A stretch of 64,000 nucleotides of DNA, taken from NCBI GenBank assembly GCA_016125585.1, contig WGLL01000007.1:62001-126000 (forward strand), written 5' to 3'. The position numbers and the translations under genes were made by a program. This stretch comes from Caulobacter sp. (GTDB lineage Bacteria; Pseudomonadota; Alphaproteobacteria; Caulobacterales; Caulobacteraceae). The notes beneath the pieces are model-generated. The model did not search any database. It saw only the letters and a program-made list of their open reading frames with translations, and was not told where the DNA came from. Positions 52,771 to 61,797 of this stretch are shown piece after piece; position 1 is the first letter of the stretch; the number at the start of each line of letters is the position of its first letter.

Positions 52771-54978
52771 ATGGGCAACAAAAGCTTCGGAATTCGGGTG
52801 GTGGCGACCGCCACAGCGGCCGGGGTCGTCACTCTGGCGGCTGTCGTCGGGATTCTGTTGAGCGTGGCGCGCCATGCCGACCTGGATGCCGAGGCGCACG
52901 AACGTACGCAGGTCGTGCATGGCCTGATCGGTGCGATGCGCGAGAAGGAAGACTGGATCGCCGGACAGGCCGACTGGGACGACGCCTTGCTCAATCTCGG
53001 TGTGGCCTTCAATCCCGACTGGGCGCGGGCCAATGTCGGCCAGTACTTCAGCAATCTGGGCCATTTTGAACGCGCATATGTGCTCGATGCTGACAATCGG
53101 CCGGTCTACGCGATGTCTGACGGGGTCGATGTCGCTCCGTCGCAATTCGAAGGGGCGCGGAGCGCGGTCGCGCCCCTGATCCGCAAGATCCGTGCGGCGG
53201 AAGTCAGACGCCCGCCGATTGTCGGCGCCGCGCCCTATCGCAAGGTTCTCAGCAAGCCCATTCAGGCCAGCGCCTTTGGCAGCATCAACGGCGTCCCCTA
53301 CCTCATAACGGCGTCCCTGGTTCAGAACGACTTCGGCAAGGTCCGCCTCCAGGGCAGGGCGCCCATCCTGATCGCCGGCGAGGCGATGAACGGCGACTTC
53401 GCGCGGCTCATGGCCGACCGCTTTCTCCTGAAGGATCTGCACGTCCATACCGTGGACAACTCGCCCGAGAATGAGGGGCAGACGTCTTTCGTGCTGACGG
53501 ACGCCGGCGCGCCGATCGGTCGCCTCGACTGGACCGGCCACCGCCCCGGTTTGGGTCTTTTGTCCCGGGTTCTTCCGCCGGTTATCAGCGGCCTGTTCCT
53601 GCTGTTGGCGCTGACCGTGAGTCTCCTGCTGCGGGGAAGGCGCGCCGCCCGCGCCCTGGTGGCCAGCGAGGCCCGCGCCCGGCATATGGCCTTCCACGAT
53701 CACCTCACCGGCCTGCCCAATCGGGCGATGTTCAATGACCGGGTCGCGGAGGCGTTGGACTCGACGCGTCGCAATGGGGGGCGTGTCGGCGTCATGGCGA
53801 TCGACCTCGACCGCTTCAAACTGGTCAATGACACCTACGGACACGGGGCAGGCGACCAATTGATCCTTTCGGTCGCCGCGCGCCTGACCGGCCTCTGCCC
53901 GGCCGGCGACAGTGTCGTTCGGGTCGGCGGGGACGAATTCGTCATCCTCTGCCGGGAGGCCTCAGCGGCGAGGCTGGCCCATCTGGCCCGACGGATTGTC
54001 GAAAGGATGGCGGAGCCTGTGGATCTGCCCTTTGGCCGGGTGTTTGTCGGAGCCTCCGTCGGCATAAGCCTGGTCGAGGAAACCGGTGTCGACGGCGCCG
54101 AAGCCCTGCGCCAGGCCGATCTGGCCATGTACCGCGCCAAGGAGGGCGGGCGCGGCCGCTATTGCTTCTTCGAGCCTGACATGGACACGGCGATGAAGGC
54201 CCGACGGCAGCTCGAGGCCGATCTGCGCGAGGCGCTGAACTCCGATGGCCTGACCATGGTCTATCAGCCCCAGATGAATGGTCAGGGCAGGATGACCGGC
54301 GTTGAGGCGCTCGTGCGCTGGGATCATCCTGAAAGCGGCCCCATAGCGCCGTCCTATTTCGTTCCCATCGCCGAGGAGGGCGGCCTGATATCCCAGCTGG
54401 GCGTCTACACCTTCCGCAAGGCCTTCCTCGACAGCCGGCGCTGGCCTCAGCTGCGGGTGGCGGTCAATGTCTCGGCCGTGCAGATCAGGGCCGTGGATTT
54501 CCCCGACCTTCTGGCGGGCCTGCTCAAGGAGACCGGGGCGGATCCGCACCGGATCGAGCTGGAAATTACCGAGGGCATCCTGCTGGCGGACGACGAGCAG
54601 ACCCAGGAAACGTTCCGGCGGCTTCGCGCGATGGGCTTCTCGCTGGCGCTGGATGACTTCGGCACCGGCTACTCAAGCCTGTCCTATCTGCGACGCTATC
54701 CGGTCGACAAGATCAAGATCGACCGGTCCTTCGTGAACAATCTCGGCGTCGAGAAGGAGGCTGAGGCGGTGGTCGGCGCGATCGTGCGTTTGGCTCAGGC
54801 GTTGAACCTCCGGGTCATAGCCGAGGGCGTCGAAACGGAATCGCAACGCGAGGGCCTGAGACGCGCGGGCTGCACGGATATCCAGGGGTATCTGTTCTCC
54901 AGACCGGTCGAACCGGCAGGCATTTCACGGCTGCTCGAGGCGGCTGAGCCAAGGCCGCTGGCCGCCCTCGCGTCGTGA
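52771..54978 (+). CDS. Membrane CHASE4-GGDEF-EAL cyclic-di-GMP protein
   Basis: 735 residues. Membrane helices at about 10-32 and 266-288 bracket a periplasmic CHASE4-like sensor (EKEDWIAGQADWDDALLNL). GGDEF domain: FHDHLTGLPNRAMF, IDLDRFKLVNDTYGHGAGD and an intact VGGDEF at about 386. EAL domain: VEALVRW at 511-517, LEITEG, LDDFGTGYSSLSYL and AEGVET, with metal-binding Glu/Asp/Asn in place. Both cyclase and phosphodiesterase activities look possible; the net direction cannot be predicted. Single gene with its own AT-rich promoter region. Confidence 0.93.
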   Translation: MGNKSFGIRVVATATAAGVVTLAAVVGILLSVARHADLDAEAHERTQVVHGLIGAMREKEDWIAGQADWDDALLNLGVAFNPDWARANVGQYFSNLGHFERAYVLDADNRPVYAMSDGVDVAPSQFEGARSAVAPLIRKIRAAEVRRPPIVGAAPYRKVLSKPIQASAFGSINGVPYLITASLVQNDFGKVRLQGRAPILIAGEAMNGDFARLMADRFLLKDLHVHTVDNSPENEGQTSFVLTDAGAPIGRLDWTGHRPGLGLLSRVLPPVISGLFLLLALTVSLLLRGRRAARALVASEARARHMAFHDHLTGLPNRAMFNDRVAEALDSTRRNGGRVGVMAIDLDRFKLVNDTYGHGAGDQLILSVAARLTGLCPAGDSVVRVGGDEFVILCREASAARLAHLARRIVERMAEPVDLPFGRVFVGASVGISLVEETGVDGAEALRQADLAMYRAKEGGRGRYCFFEPDMDTAMKARRQLEADLREALNSDGLTMVYQPQMNGQGRMTGVEALVRWDHPESGPIAPSYFVPIAEEGGLISQLGVYTFRKAFLDSRRWPQLRVAVNVSAVQIRAVDFPDLLAGLLKETGADPHRIELEITEGILLADDEQTQETFRRLRAMGFSLALDDFGTGYSSLSYLRRYPVDKIKIDRSFVNNLGVEKEAEAVVGAIVRLAQALNLRVIAEGVETESQREGLRRAGCTDIQGYLFSRPVEPAGISRLLEAAEPRPLAALAS

Positions 54979-54988
54979 GGCAGCAGCG

Positions 54989-55900
54989 TCAGTCGAGGCC
55001 AAGGGCGCGCCACTGCTGGTCCGGGTCAAGGCTCTCGGCCCGCGGCCATTCGCGCATCTGGTTGCGCAGCCAGGTCAACTGGCGCTTGGCGTAGCGGCGG
55101 GTCTCGCGCCGGGCGTCGTCCAGGGCCTGGTCGAACGGAATCTGGCCCGCGAGATGGGCGGAGAACTCCCGCACCCCGACCGCCTTCATCACCGGCAGCA
55201 GGGGATCAAGTCCGCGCGCGGCGAGGGCGGCGACCTCGGCGAGCGCGTCTGCCTCGACCATCGCCGCCAGGCGGGCGTCGCAGCGGTCGTAGAGGGCCTT
55301 TCGGGGCGGCTCCAGGGCGAGGCCGCGCCAGGCGCCCGGCGCAAGGGCCGGGGTCGTCCGCGATTGCCATTCGGTGATGGACTTGCCGCTGATCTCCCAG
55401 ACCTCCAGCGCCCGGGTCAGCCGCAGCCGGTCTCCGGGCGCAATGCGCGCGGCCGCCGCCGGATCGACCTTTGCCAGGCGGGCGCGGGCCGCGGTCTCGC
55501 CCTCGGCGTCATAGCGGGCCTCGACCTGCGCCCGCACGGCGCGGGAGGCGGTCGGCACATCGGCCAGGCCCTCGGTCAGGGCCTTGAAATAGAGGCCGGT
55601 GCCACCGACCAGAATGGCCGGCCGGCCGCGCTCGCCGATCTGGTCGATCAGGGCCAGGGCCGCCCTGAGCCAGCGGCCGACGCTCCAGCCGTCAGCGCCG
55701 TCGGCGACGCCGAACAGGTGATGCGGCGCCTGGGCCTCCTCCTCGGGCGAGGGTCGGGCGCTGAGCAGGCGCAAATCGGCATAGAGCTGCAGGGCGTCCG
55801 CATTGATGATTTCCCCGCCGGTCTGGCGGGCCAGGCGCAGGGCCAAAGCGGACTTGCCGCTTGCGGTGGGACCGGCGATCAGCCAGATGCGAGGCTCCAT
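54989..55900 (-). CDS. miaA: tRNA dimethylallyltransferase
   Basis: 303 residues; adds the isopentenyl group to A37 of tRNAs reading UNN codons. P-loop GPTASGKS at 10-17, then [33 protein letters not shown] and [14 protein letters not shown]. Because the P-loop lies so near the N-terminus, the start must be close to ATG 55900. That codon overlaps the serB start on the other strand by two bases (CATG). Confidence 0.96.
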   Translation of the reverse strand: MEPRIWLIAGPTASGKSALALRLARQTGGEIINADALQLYADLRLLSARPSPEEEAQAPHHLFGVADGADGWSVGRWLRAALALIDQIGERGRPAILVGGTGLYFKALTEGLADVPTASRAVRAQVEARYDAEGETAARARLAKVDPAAAARIAPGDRLRLTRALEVWEISGKSITEWQSRTTPALAPGAWRGLALEPPRKALYDRCDARLAAMVEADALAEVAALAARGLDPLLPVMKAVGVREFSAHLAGQIPFDQALDDARRETRRYAKRQLTWLRNQMREWPRAESLDPDQQWRALGLD

Positions 55901-56771
55901 GACCCTATCCATCACCCTTGTCAGCCCTGATCCGCAAGCCGTCGCCGACGCCATCGATCTGATTATGGCCCTGACGCCGGTCACCGGCGTCGCCATGCTG
56001 GGCGAGGCAGCCGTCGATATCGCGACGATCGGCGAGATCGGCCCTCTCCGGACGGCCATCGCCGAAGTCCTGGCCGGCCGTCCCGTCGACGCCTGCGTCC
56101 AGCCGACCGAGGGGCGGCGCAAGCGGCTGCTGGTCGCCGACATGGATTCCACCATCATCGGCTGCGAATGCCTCGATGAGCTGGCGGACTTCGCCGGGGT
56201 CAAGGCGCAGGTCTCGGCGATCACCGAGCGGGCCATGCGGGGCGAGCTTGAGTTCGAGGGCGCCCTGCGCGAGCGCGTGGCCATGCTGCGCGGCCTGCCG
56301 CTGTCGGCGCTGCAAAGCTGCTACGACGAGCGGGTGCGGCTCAATCCCGGGGCCCGGACCCTGGTGCGGACCATGTCGGCCAACGGGGCGCGGTGTCTGC
56401 TGGTCTCCGGCGGCTTCACCTTCTTCACCTCGCGGGTGGCCGCCGCCGCCGGATTCGACGAGGACCGGGCCAACCGGCTGATCGACGACGGCCAGGCGCT
56501 GACCGGGGAAGTCGCCGAGCCGATCCTGGGACGCGAGGCCAAGCTGGCGGCCTTGCAGGCGGAGACCTCGGCCATGTCAATCGACCCGTCCCTGACCCTG
56601 GCCATTGGCGACGGGGCCAATGATCTGGCGATGATCGAGGCGGCTGGACTGGGCGTCGCCTACCGCGCCAAGCCGGTTGTCGCCGCCAGGGCCCATGCCA
56701 GAATCGACCACAGCGACCTGACGGCGCTGCTGTTCTTCCAGGGCTATTCCGCCGAGCAGTTCAAAGACTGA
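55899..56771 (+). CDS. serB: Phosphoserine phosphatase
   Basis: 290 residues; last step of serine synthesis. HAD motifs: nucleophile region [18 protein letters not shown], motif [10 protein letters not shown], motif III Lys near GREAKLAAL and motif [19 protein letters not shown]. The N-terminal 80 residues form the small regulatory-like domain. ATG 55899 has GAGG 5 bp upstream, inside miaA. Convergent with hflC across a hairpin. Confidence 0.95.
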   Translation: MTLSITLVSPDPQAVADAIDLIMALTPVTGVAMLGEAAVDIATIGEIGPLRTAIAEVLAGRPVDACVQPTEGRRKRLLVADMDSTIIGCECLDELADFAGVKAQVSAITERAMRGELEFEGALRERVAMLRGLPLSALQSCYDERVRLNPGARTLVRTMSANGARCLLVSGGFTFFTSRVAAAAGFDEDRANRLIDDGQALTGEVAEPILGREAKLAALQAETSAMSIDPSLTLAIGDGANDLAMIEAAGLGVAYRAKPVVAARAHARIDHSDLTALLFFQGYSAEQFKD

Positions 56772-56801
56772 GGGCCGCCCCCGCGGTAGCGAAGGCGGCC
56801 C
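56772..56801. terminator. Bidirectional hairpin between serB and hflC
   Basis: GGGCCGCC (56772-56779) pairs with GGCGGCCC (56794-56801) around 14 bases. It begins at the serB stop and lies 33 bp from the hflC stop. No T-tract on either side, so intrinsic termination is uncertain. Confidence 0.4.
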
Positions 56802-56833
56802 CCGAGCCCGTCAGAGCGAGGTTCGGCGCGCGA

Positions 56834-57700
56834 CTATTGCGCCGAGGGGCCCCGGCTGAAGTATTTGAAAAAGTCGCTGTCGGGCGAGAGCACCATGGTG
56901 GCGTCGCCCTGTCCCATTGAGGCCTCATAGGCCTTCATGGAGCGATAGAAGGCGGCGAAGCCGGGATCACGGCCATAGCTCTGGGCGAACAGCTGGGCCC
57001 GTTCGGCGTCGCCCTCACCGCGGATGTTCTCCGCCTCGCCGGTGGCGGTTGCGACGATCTCCAGCGCCAGTTGGTCGCCGGTGGCGCGGATGCGCGTGGC
57101 TTCCTGCTGGCGGGCGGTCTGCATGCGGGCGTAGACGGCGGCCTGGTTGGCTTCCGGCAGATCGGCCCGGCGGATCCGCACGTCGATGACCTCGATGCCC
57201 AGTCGCGAGGCCTTGGCCTGACGGCTCAGGTTGTCGCGGATGGTGTTCATAAGGGCGGCGCGCTTGGAGGAGATGATGTCATCCGAACTGGCGCGGCCGA
57301 GGGCCTCGCGCAGGGAGGCGTTGAGCCGGAGCAGCAGCCGGTCGCCCGCCGTGCTCTGGTCGCCCAGGGCGGTGTAGAACCGGTAGGGATCGTTGATCCG
57401 GTAGCGGACGAAGGCGTCGACGACCAGGCGCTCCTGGTTGCCGGCGATGATCTCGCGCTCGGTGGTCTCGAGCGACTGATTGCGCTTGTCGAACATCACC
57501 CGGCTCTCGACGAAGGGCATCTTGACCTTCAGGCCGGGGCCCAGGTCGCCGCTGCCGGTCTTGTTGACCGTGCGGACCACCTGGCCGAAGCGGATAACCA
57601 GAGCCTGCTGGGTCTGGTCGACCACATAGAAGGTCTGGCTGGCGACGATCACCACCAGGCCGGCGATGATGGCGAAGAACATCAGGCGGGTCTGGGTCAT
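56834..57700 (-). CDS. hflC: FtsH protease modulator HflC
   Basis: 288 residues. One N-terminal membrane helix (FFAIIAGLVVIVASQTFYVV) and an SPFH/band-7 domain (DQTQQALVIRFGQVVRTV, RNQSLETTEREIIAGNQERL) facing the periplasm. With HflK it forms a ring around the FtsH protease in the inner membrane. Start overlaps the hflK stop by ATGA. Confidence 0.95.
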   Translation of the reverse strand: MTQTRLMFFAIIAGLVVIVASQTFYVVDQTQQALVIRFGQVVRTVNKTGSGDLGPGLKVKMPFVESRVMFDKRNQSLETTEREIIAGNQERLVVDAFVRYRINDPYRFYTALGDQSTAGDRLLLRLNASLREALGRASSDDIISSKRAALMNTIRDNLSRQAKASRLGIEVIDVRIRRADLPEANQAAVYARMQTARQQEATRIRATGDQLALEIVATATGEAENIRGEGDAERAQLFAQSYGRDPGFAAFYRSMKAYEASMGQGDATMVLSPDSDFFKYFSRGPSAQ

Positions 57701-58848
57701 TGGCCGGCTCCCTGCTGGGTCTGGGGCGTCACGCTCAATGACGAGGTTCCGTCCTTGCGGCGGAAGGCGTCGGGCGACAGGACGATCGGGGCGGTGACGC
57801 CCTTGCCGTCGATGATCACCTTGTTGGACTTGCTCAGCACCTTTTCCATGGTCTCGATGTAGAGCCGCTGGCGGGTGACCGCCGGGGCCAGCTTGTACTG
57901 CTCATAGACCTGGTTGAAGCGCTGGGCCTCGCCTCGCGCCTCGTTGACGACCTGGGCCTTGTAGCCGAGCGCCTTCTGCTGGATGCCGGCGGCCTCGCCG
58001 CGCGCCTTGTTGATCTTGGCTTCCTTGTTCTGACCGGCGGTGGCCACGTCCTGGAAGGCGGCGACGACTTCCTTGGGCGGCTGGGCGTCCTCGATCTGGA
58101 TGGAGTCGATGATGATGCCGGCGTCGTAGCTGTCCAGCACCCGCTGCATCAGCTCCACCGTCTGGTCCTGCACCTGCGCCTTGCCGGTCGACAGGATGGG
58201 ATCGAGATCGCTGCGGCCGACCACCTCGCGCATGGCGCTTTCGGCCACGGCCTTCACTGTGGTTTCCTGGCCGCTGATGTTGAACAGGAACTTGCCCGGG
58301 TCGGAAACCCGCCAGTTCACCGTGAACCGCAGGTCGACGACGTTCTGGTCGCCCGTCAGCATCAGGCTTTCCTTCAGCGTGGGCGCGTTGGTCGATCCGC
58401 CGACCTCGGTCTTGCGCAGCGAGGAGATGTTGACCTTCTTCACGCCCTCGACCAGCGGCAGGCGATAGCCGATGCCGGGACCGTAGGTGCGGGTCCAGGC
58501 GCCGAAGGTGGTGATCACCGCCCGCTCGCGCTGGCCGACGATGACGATGCCCGACAGCAGCACCAGAAACACCACCAGGCCCGCGGCCATGGGCAGGTAC
58601 CGGACAAGGCTGGACGGGTCGGGGCTTCCGCCGCCGCCGCCATTGCCGCCACCCAGCAGGCCGCGCAGTTGCGCCACATAGCGCTCGATCAGTTCGTTGA
58701 GGTCGACGCCTTCCGGGGGCGGGCGGCGCGGACCGCCGCCTTGCGGGCGCTGCGGGCGCCGGGGTTCGTCGGAAGATCCCTTCGGCTTTTCGCCTTCAGG
58801 CGGGGGCGAGCCCCAGGGTCCGGGGTTGGCGTTGTCGTTCCAGGGCAT
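57697..58848 (-). CDS. hflK: FtsH protease modulator HflK
   Basis: 383 residues. A Pro/Gly/Arg-rich cytoplasmic N-terminus (residues 1-75, WNDNANPGPWGSPPPEG), one membrane helix (YLPMAAGLVVFLVLLSGIVIV) and an SPFH domain (GQRERAVITTFGAW, ESLMLTGDQNVVDLRFTVNW) ending in a coiled segment. Partner of HflC. ATG 58848; divergent from mrp, 105 bp away. Confidence 0.95.
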   Translation of the reverse strand: MPWNDNANPGPWGSPPPEGEKPKGSSDEPRRPQRPQGGGPRRPPPEGVDLNELIERYVAQLRGLLGGGNGGGGGSPDPSSLVRYLPMAAGLVVFLVLLSGIVIVGQRERAVITTFGAWTRTYGPGIGYRLPLVEGVKKVNISSLRKTEVGGSTNAPTLKESLMLTGDQNVVDLRFTVNWRVSDPGKFLFNISGQETTVKAVAESAMREVVGRSDLDPILSTGKAQVQDQTVELMQRVLDSYDAGIIIDSIQIEDAQPPKEVVAAFQDVATAGQNKEAKINKARGEAAGIQQKALGYKAQVVNEARGEAQRFNQVYEQYKLAPAVTRQRLYIETMEKVLSKSNKVIIDGKGVTAPIVLSPDAFRRKDGTSSLSVTPQTQQGAGQ

Positions 58849-58953
58849 GGAGTTACGTGGTTTTCCGTCAGCTATGGGCGGGCCGCCTGGTTGCAAACCG
58901 GCGCTATGAGCCGGATATGAGACCCCCAAGGCCTCAACGCAAGCTGAACCGCT

Positions 58954-60051
58954 ATGACAACTGCCCCGACAATCGATCGAAACGCCGTTCTGGCCGCGCT
59001 GGACACGGTGGCCGATCCCCGGTCCGGCAAGGGCATCGCCGCCGCCGGTCTGGTGCAGGGGCTGGTCCTGCGGGATGGAACCGTCGGCTTCATGCTGGAG
59101 GTGCCGGCCGCCGACGCGCCGCGCTATGCGCCGGTCCGGGAGGCGGCCGAAAAGCTGCTGGCCGGCCTGCCCGGCGTTTCCCGGGCCCAGGTGGTGCTGA
59201 CCGCCGAGGCCCCGTCCGGGACGACGCGGGTCCGCAAGAGCGCGACCCTGAGCATGGACCCCAAGGCCGAACCGAAGGCCAGCGAGGCGGCCCGTCCCGA
59301 GCACGTTCGGCGGGTCATCGCCGTGGCCAGCGGCAAGGGCGGGGTGGGCAAGTCGACGGTGGCGGTCAATCTGGCCTGCGCCCTCGCCGGCATGGGCCTC
59401 AGCGTCGGCCTGCTCGACGCCGACGTCTACGGCCCCTCGGCCCCGACGATGATGGGGGTCGACCAGGAACCGTCTTATGTCAACGGCAAGCTCGAACCGC
59501 TGATGGCCCACGGGGTCAAGGTGATGAGCATTGGCTTCATGGTGGCGTCCGGCTCGCCGATGATCTGGCGCGGGCCGATGGCATCGTCGGCGGTTCGCCA
59601 GATGGTGCAGGACGTACGCTGGGGAACGGACGCGGCGCCGCTGGATATCCTGATCGTCGACCTGCCGCCGGGCACCGGCGACATCCACCTGACCCTGGTC
59701 CAGAAGCTGGCCGTGGACGGGGTGGTGCTGGTCTCGACGCCCCAGGAGATCGCCCTGATCGACGCCCGGCGGGCCGCGGCGATGTTCGCCAAGACCGCGA
59801 CCCCGGTCCTGGGCGTCATCGAGAACATGGCCTTCTTCCCCGATCCCACGACCGGCGCTCCGATCCACATCTTCGGCGAGGGCGGCGCAACGGCCGAGGC
59901 CGCCCGGCTGGGCGTGCCGGTGCTGGCCGAGATTCCCATCGACATTGCCCTGCGCAAGGCGGGCGATGACGGTCGGCCGGTGACGGTTTCCGAAAACGAC
60001 AGCGCCGCCGCCCGGGCATTCCAGGCGGCGGCGCGTCAACTCATTGATTGA
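58954..60051 (+). CDS. mrp: Mrp/NBP35-family P-loop ATPase (Fe-S cluster carrier)
   Basis: 365 residues. N-terminal MIP18-like domain (AVLAALDTVADPRSGKGI), a linker, and the deviant Walker A ASGKGGVGKST near 125-135 with VDLPPGTGD downstream. Most family members carry a CxxC pair after ENM; here that loop reads ENMAFFPDPTTG with no cysteine, as I recall for other alphaproteobacterial Mrp proteins. Cluster binding by that pair is thus excluded. Divergent from hflK and convergent with an SDR gene. Confidence 0.92.
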   Translation: MTTAPTIDRNAVLAALDTVADPRSGKGIAAAGLVQGLVLRDGTVGFMLEVPAADAPRYAPVREAAEKLLAGLPGVSRAQVVLTAEAPSGTTRVRKSATLSMDPKAEPKASEAARPEHVRRVIAVASGKGGVGKSTVAVNLACALAGMGLSVGLLDADVYGPSAPTMMGVDQEPSYVNGKLEPLMAHGVKVMSIGFMVASGSPMIWRGPMASSAVRQMVQDVRWGTDAAPLDILIVDLPPGTGDIHLTLVQKLAVDGVVLVSTPQEIALIDARRAAAMFAKTATPVLGVIENMAFFPDPTTGAPIHIFGEGGATAEAARLGVPVLAEIPIDIALRKAGDDGRPVTVSENDSAAARAFQAAARQLID

Positions 60052-60066
60052 GGGCGAAGGCCGGGA

Positions 60067-60972
60067 TCAGCCGCCGGCCATCTTGCGGAAGAACTTCTGG
60101 CCCTGTTCGCCGCCGGCGAAATAGGCCTTCTGGCCGGTCTCGTCGGTGATCTTGTCCCAGTTGTCGCGGACTTCCTCGACCGACAGGCCGCCTTCGCCGA
60201 GATAGACGCCCTCGGTCTCGATGATGCGCGACAGGGCGAAGACGCCGGCGCCGGCGGTGACGATGGCGCCGGTCGGCGCTTCGTCCGAGGCCAGGAAGAC
60301 CACGGCGGGGGTGACGTATTCCGGCTTCAGCTTTTCCAGCACTTCCGGCGGCATCAGGCCTTCGGTCATGCGGGTCGCGGCGACCGGGCTGATGGCGTTG
60401 ACGTGGATGTTGTTCTTCTGGCCCTCGAGCTTGAGGGTGTTCATGAAGCCGATGATGCCCAGCTTGGCGGCGCCGTAGTTGGACTGGCCGAAGTTGCCGT
60501 AGAGGCCCGAGGACGAGGTGGTGACCACGATCCGCCCGAAGTTCTGGGTCTTCATGATTTCCCAGACCGCCTTGGCGGTCTTCACCGTGCCCATCAGGTG
60601 GACGTTGAGGACGAACTCGAAGTCGTCGATCGACATCTTGGAGAAGGACTTGTCGCGCAGCACCCCGGCGTTGGCGATCAGGATGTCAATGCGGCCCCAG
60701 GCGTCCATCGCCTGCTTGACCATCAGTTCGACGCCGGCGTCGTCGGTGACCGAGCTGCCGTTGGCGATGGCCTCGCCGCCCAGCGCCTTGATCTCCTCGA
60801 CGACCTTCATCGCCGCTTCGGACGAGCCGCCCGAGCCGTCCATGCTGCCGCCCAGATCGTTGACCACGACCTTGGCGCCGCGGCGGGCCAGTTCGAGGGC
60901 GTGCTGACGGCCCAGACCGCCGCCGGCGCCCGTGACGATCGCGACTTTGCCGTCGAAGCGAATGTCGGCCAT
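60067..60972 (-). CDS. SDR family (3R)-hydroxyacyl-CoA dehydrogenase-like protein
   Basis: 301 residues, similar to the dehydrogenase part of peroxisomal multifunctional enzyme type 2. Cofactor motif VTGAGGGLGRQHALELARRG at 14-33, NDLGGSMDGSG insertion typical of that group, NAGVLRDKSFSKM, Ser of TTSSSGLYGN and YGAAK. Expected to oxidise (3R)-hydroxyacyl-CoA with NAD; substrate range unknown. A RAAC-N4-GTTTRA site lies 28 bp before its start. Confidence 0.88.
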   Translation of the reverse strand: MADIRFDGKVAIVTGAGGGLGRQHALELARRGAKVVVNDLGGSMDGSGGSSEAAMKVVEEIKALGGEAIANGSSVTDDAGVELMVKQAMDAWGRIDILIANAGVLRDKSFSKMSIDDFEFVLNVHLMGTVKTAKAVWEIMKTQNFGRIVVTTSSSGLYGNFGQSNYGAAKLGIIGFMNTLKLEGQKNNIHVNAISPVAATRMTEGLMPPEVLEKLKPEYVTPAVVFLASDEAPTGAIVTAGAGVFALSRIIETEGVYLGEGGLSVEEVRDNWDKITDETGQKAYFAGGEQGQKFFRKMAGG

Positions 60973-61000
60973 GTGTTCAATTCCCTTGCGCTGCGGGCCG

Positions 61001-61015
61001 GAACGCCCGTTTGAA
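61001..61015. promoter_or_regulatory. Inverted-repeat operator candidate RAAC-N4-GTTTRA (copy 3)
   Basis: GAAC-GCCC-GTTTGAA lies 28 bp upstream of the SDR start at 60972. It matches copies 1 and 2 in the half-sites but not in the central bases, as expected if half-sites are the recognised part. Confidence 0.42.
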
Positions 61016-61202
61016 GTCGGCGGCGTTGTGCGGCGCGAGGCGGGGGGACGTCAAGCGTCTCCGAAGGGAAGGGGGCGGGAGACCTTGTCGGCCTGCAAGG
61101 GCCCGTCTTGATCGGCGACCATCCGGCGGGGCCATCGCCTGGCTTGGGGCATTCCGTGCGGAGAAAGCCCGGCGCTCGGTTTCAGTCCGAAGTCAAAGGG
61201 CG

Positions 61203-61233
61203 CCGGACCGACCACCCCCCTGGGCCGGTCCGG
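61203..61233. terminator. Hairpin downstream of the XRE regulator gene
   Basis: CCGGACCG (61203-61210) pairs with CGGTCCGG (61226-61233). On the minus strand it follows the XRE stop by 35 bp and is followed by CGCCCTTTG, a weak T-run. The rest of 60973-61268 holds the operator above and nothing else I can identify. Confidence 0.35.
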
Positions 61234-61268
61234 GCCTTGCGACCACAGGCTAAGCGTCGCGGTCGGGA

Positions 61269-61655
61269 CTAGGCGACCTCGACGTCGCCGTTCAGCGACT
61301 TGGCGAGGTCGAGCAGGCGGCGGCGCGGACGCTCGCCGAGCTGATAGTAGGCGCGGATCAGGTCGAGGGTTTCCTTGCGGGCGAACATCTCGCCGCCGCC
61401 CTCGCCATCGTTGGCCGCGACCTGCGGACGGTCGGTCTCGGAGAGACCGTCGTAGAAGTAGCCGACCGGAACCTCGAGGGCTTCGGAAAGCTGCCACAGG
61501 CGGGCGGCGGAGATGCGGTTGGCGCCGCACTCATACTTCTGGATCTGCTGGAAGCGCACGCCGACGGAACCGGCCAGCTGTTGCTGGGTCAGTCCCAGGA
61601 GACGGCGGCGGCGGCGAAGGCGCTTGCCCAGATGAACGTCGATGTCGTTGCCCAT
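61269..61655 (-). CDS. XRE-family regulator, PraR-like
   Basis: 128 residues. Helix-turn-helix at about 10-65 (LGKRLRRRRRLLGLTQQQLA, GVRFQQIQKYECGANRISAA), then VGYFYDGL and a C-terminal helical part (ETLDLIRAYYQLGERPRRRLLDLAKSL). The FQQIQKYE-G-NR-SA-RL pattern matches alphaproteobacterial PraR/HipB-like regulators, some of which affect biofilm and quorum traits in rhizobia. Target genes unknown here. Confidence 0.86.
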   Translation of the reverse strand: MGNDIDVHLGKRLRRRRRLLGLTQQQLAGSVGVRFQQIQKYECGANRISAARLWQLSEALEVPVGYFYDGLSETDRPQVAANDGEGGGEMFARKETLDLIRAYYQLGERPRRRLLDLAKSLNGDVEVA

Positions 61656-61797
61656 GGCTCTTGTGGAACCCCCTGTTGGTTAAAGCCTGCGGCCGTCCCA
61701 AAACGAAACGGTCAGGCCAGAACTCCGCAAGTCGCTTGCCAAGCGAGGCGCTGTTGCGAAGTTGCGCGCGACGGGCGTGTGAGCGTAGTTACGCAGC

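Noticed and set aside
61051..61530. 159-residue frame over the XRE gene
   Set aside because: Arg-rich alternative frame of a supported gene running into noncoding sequence.
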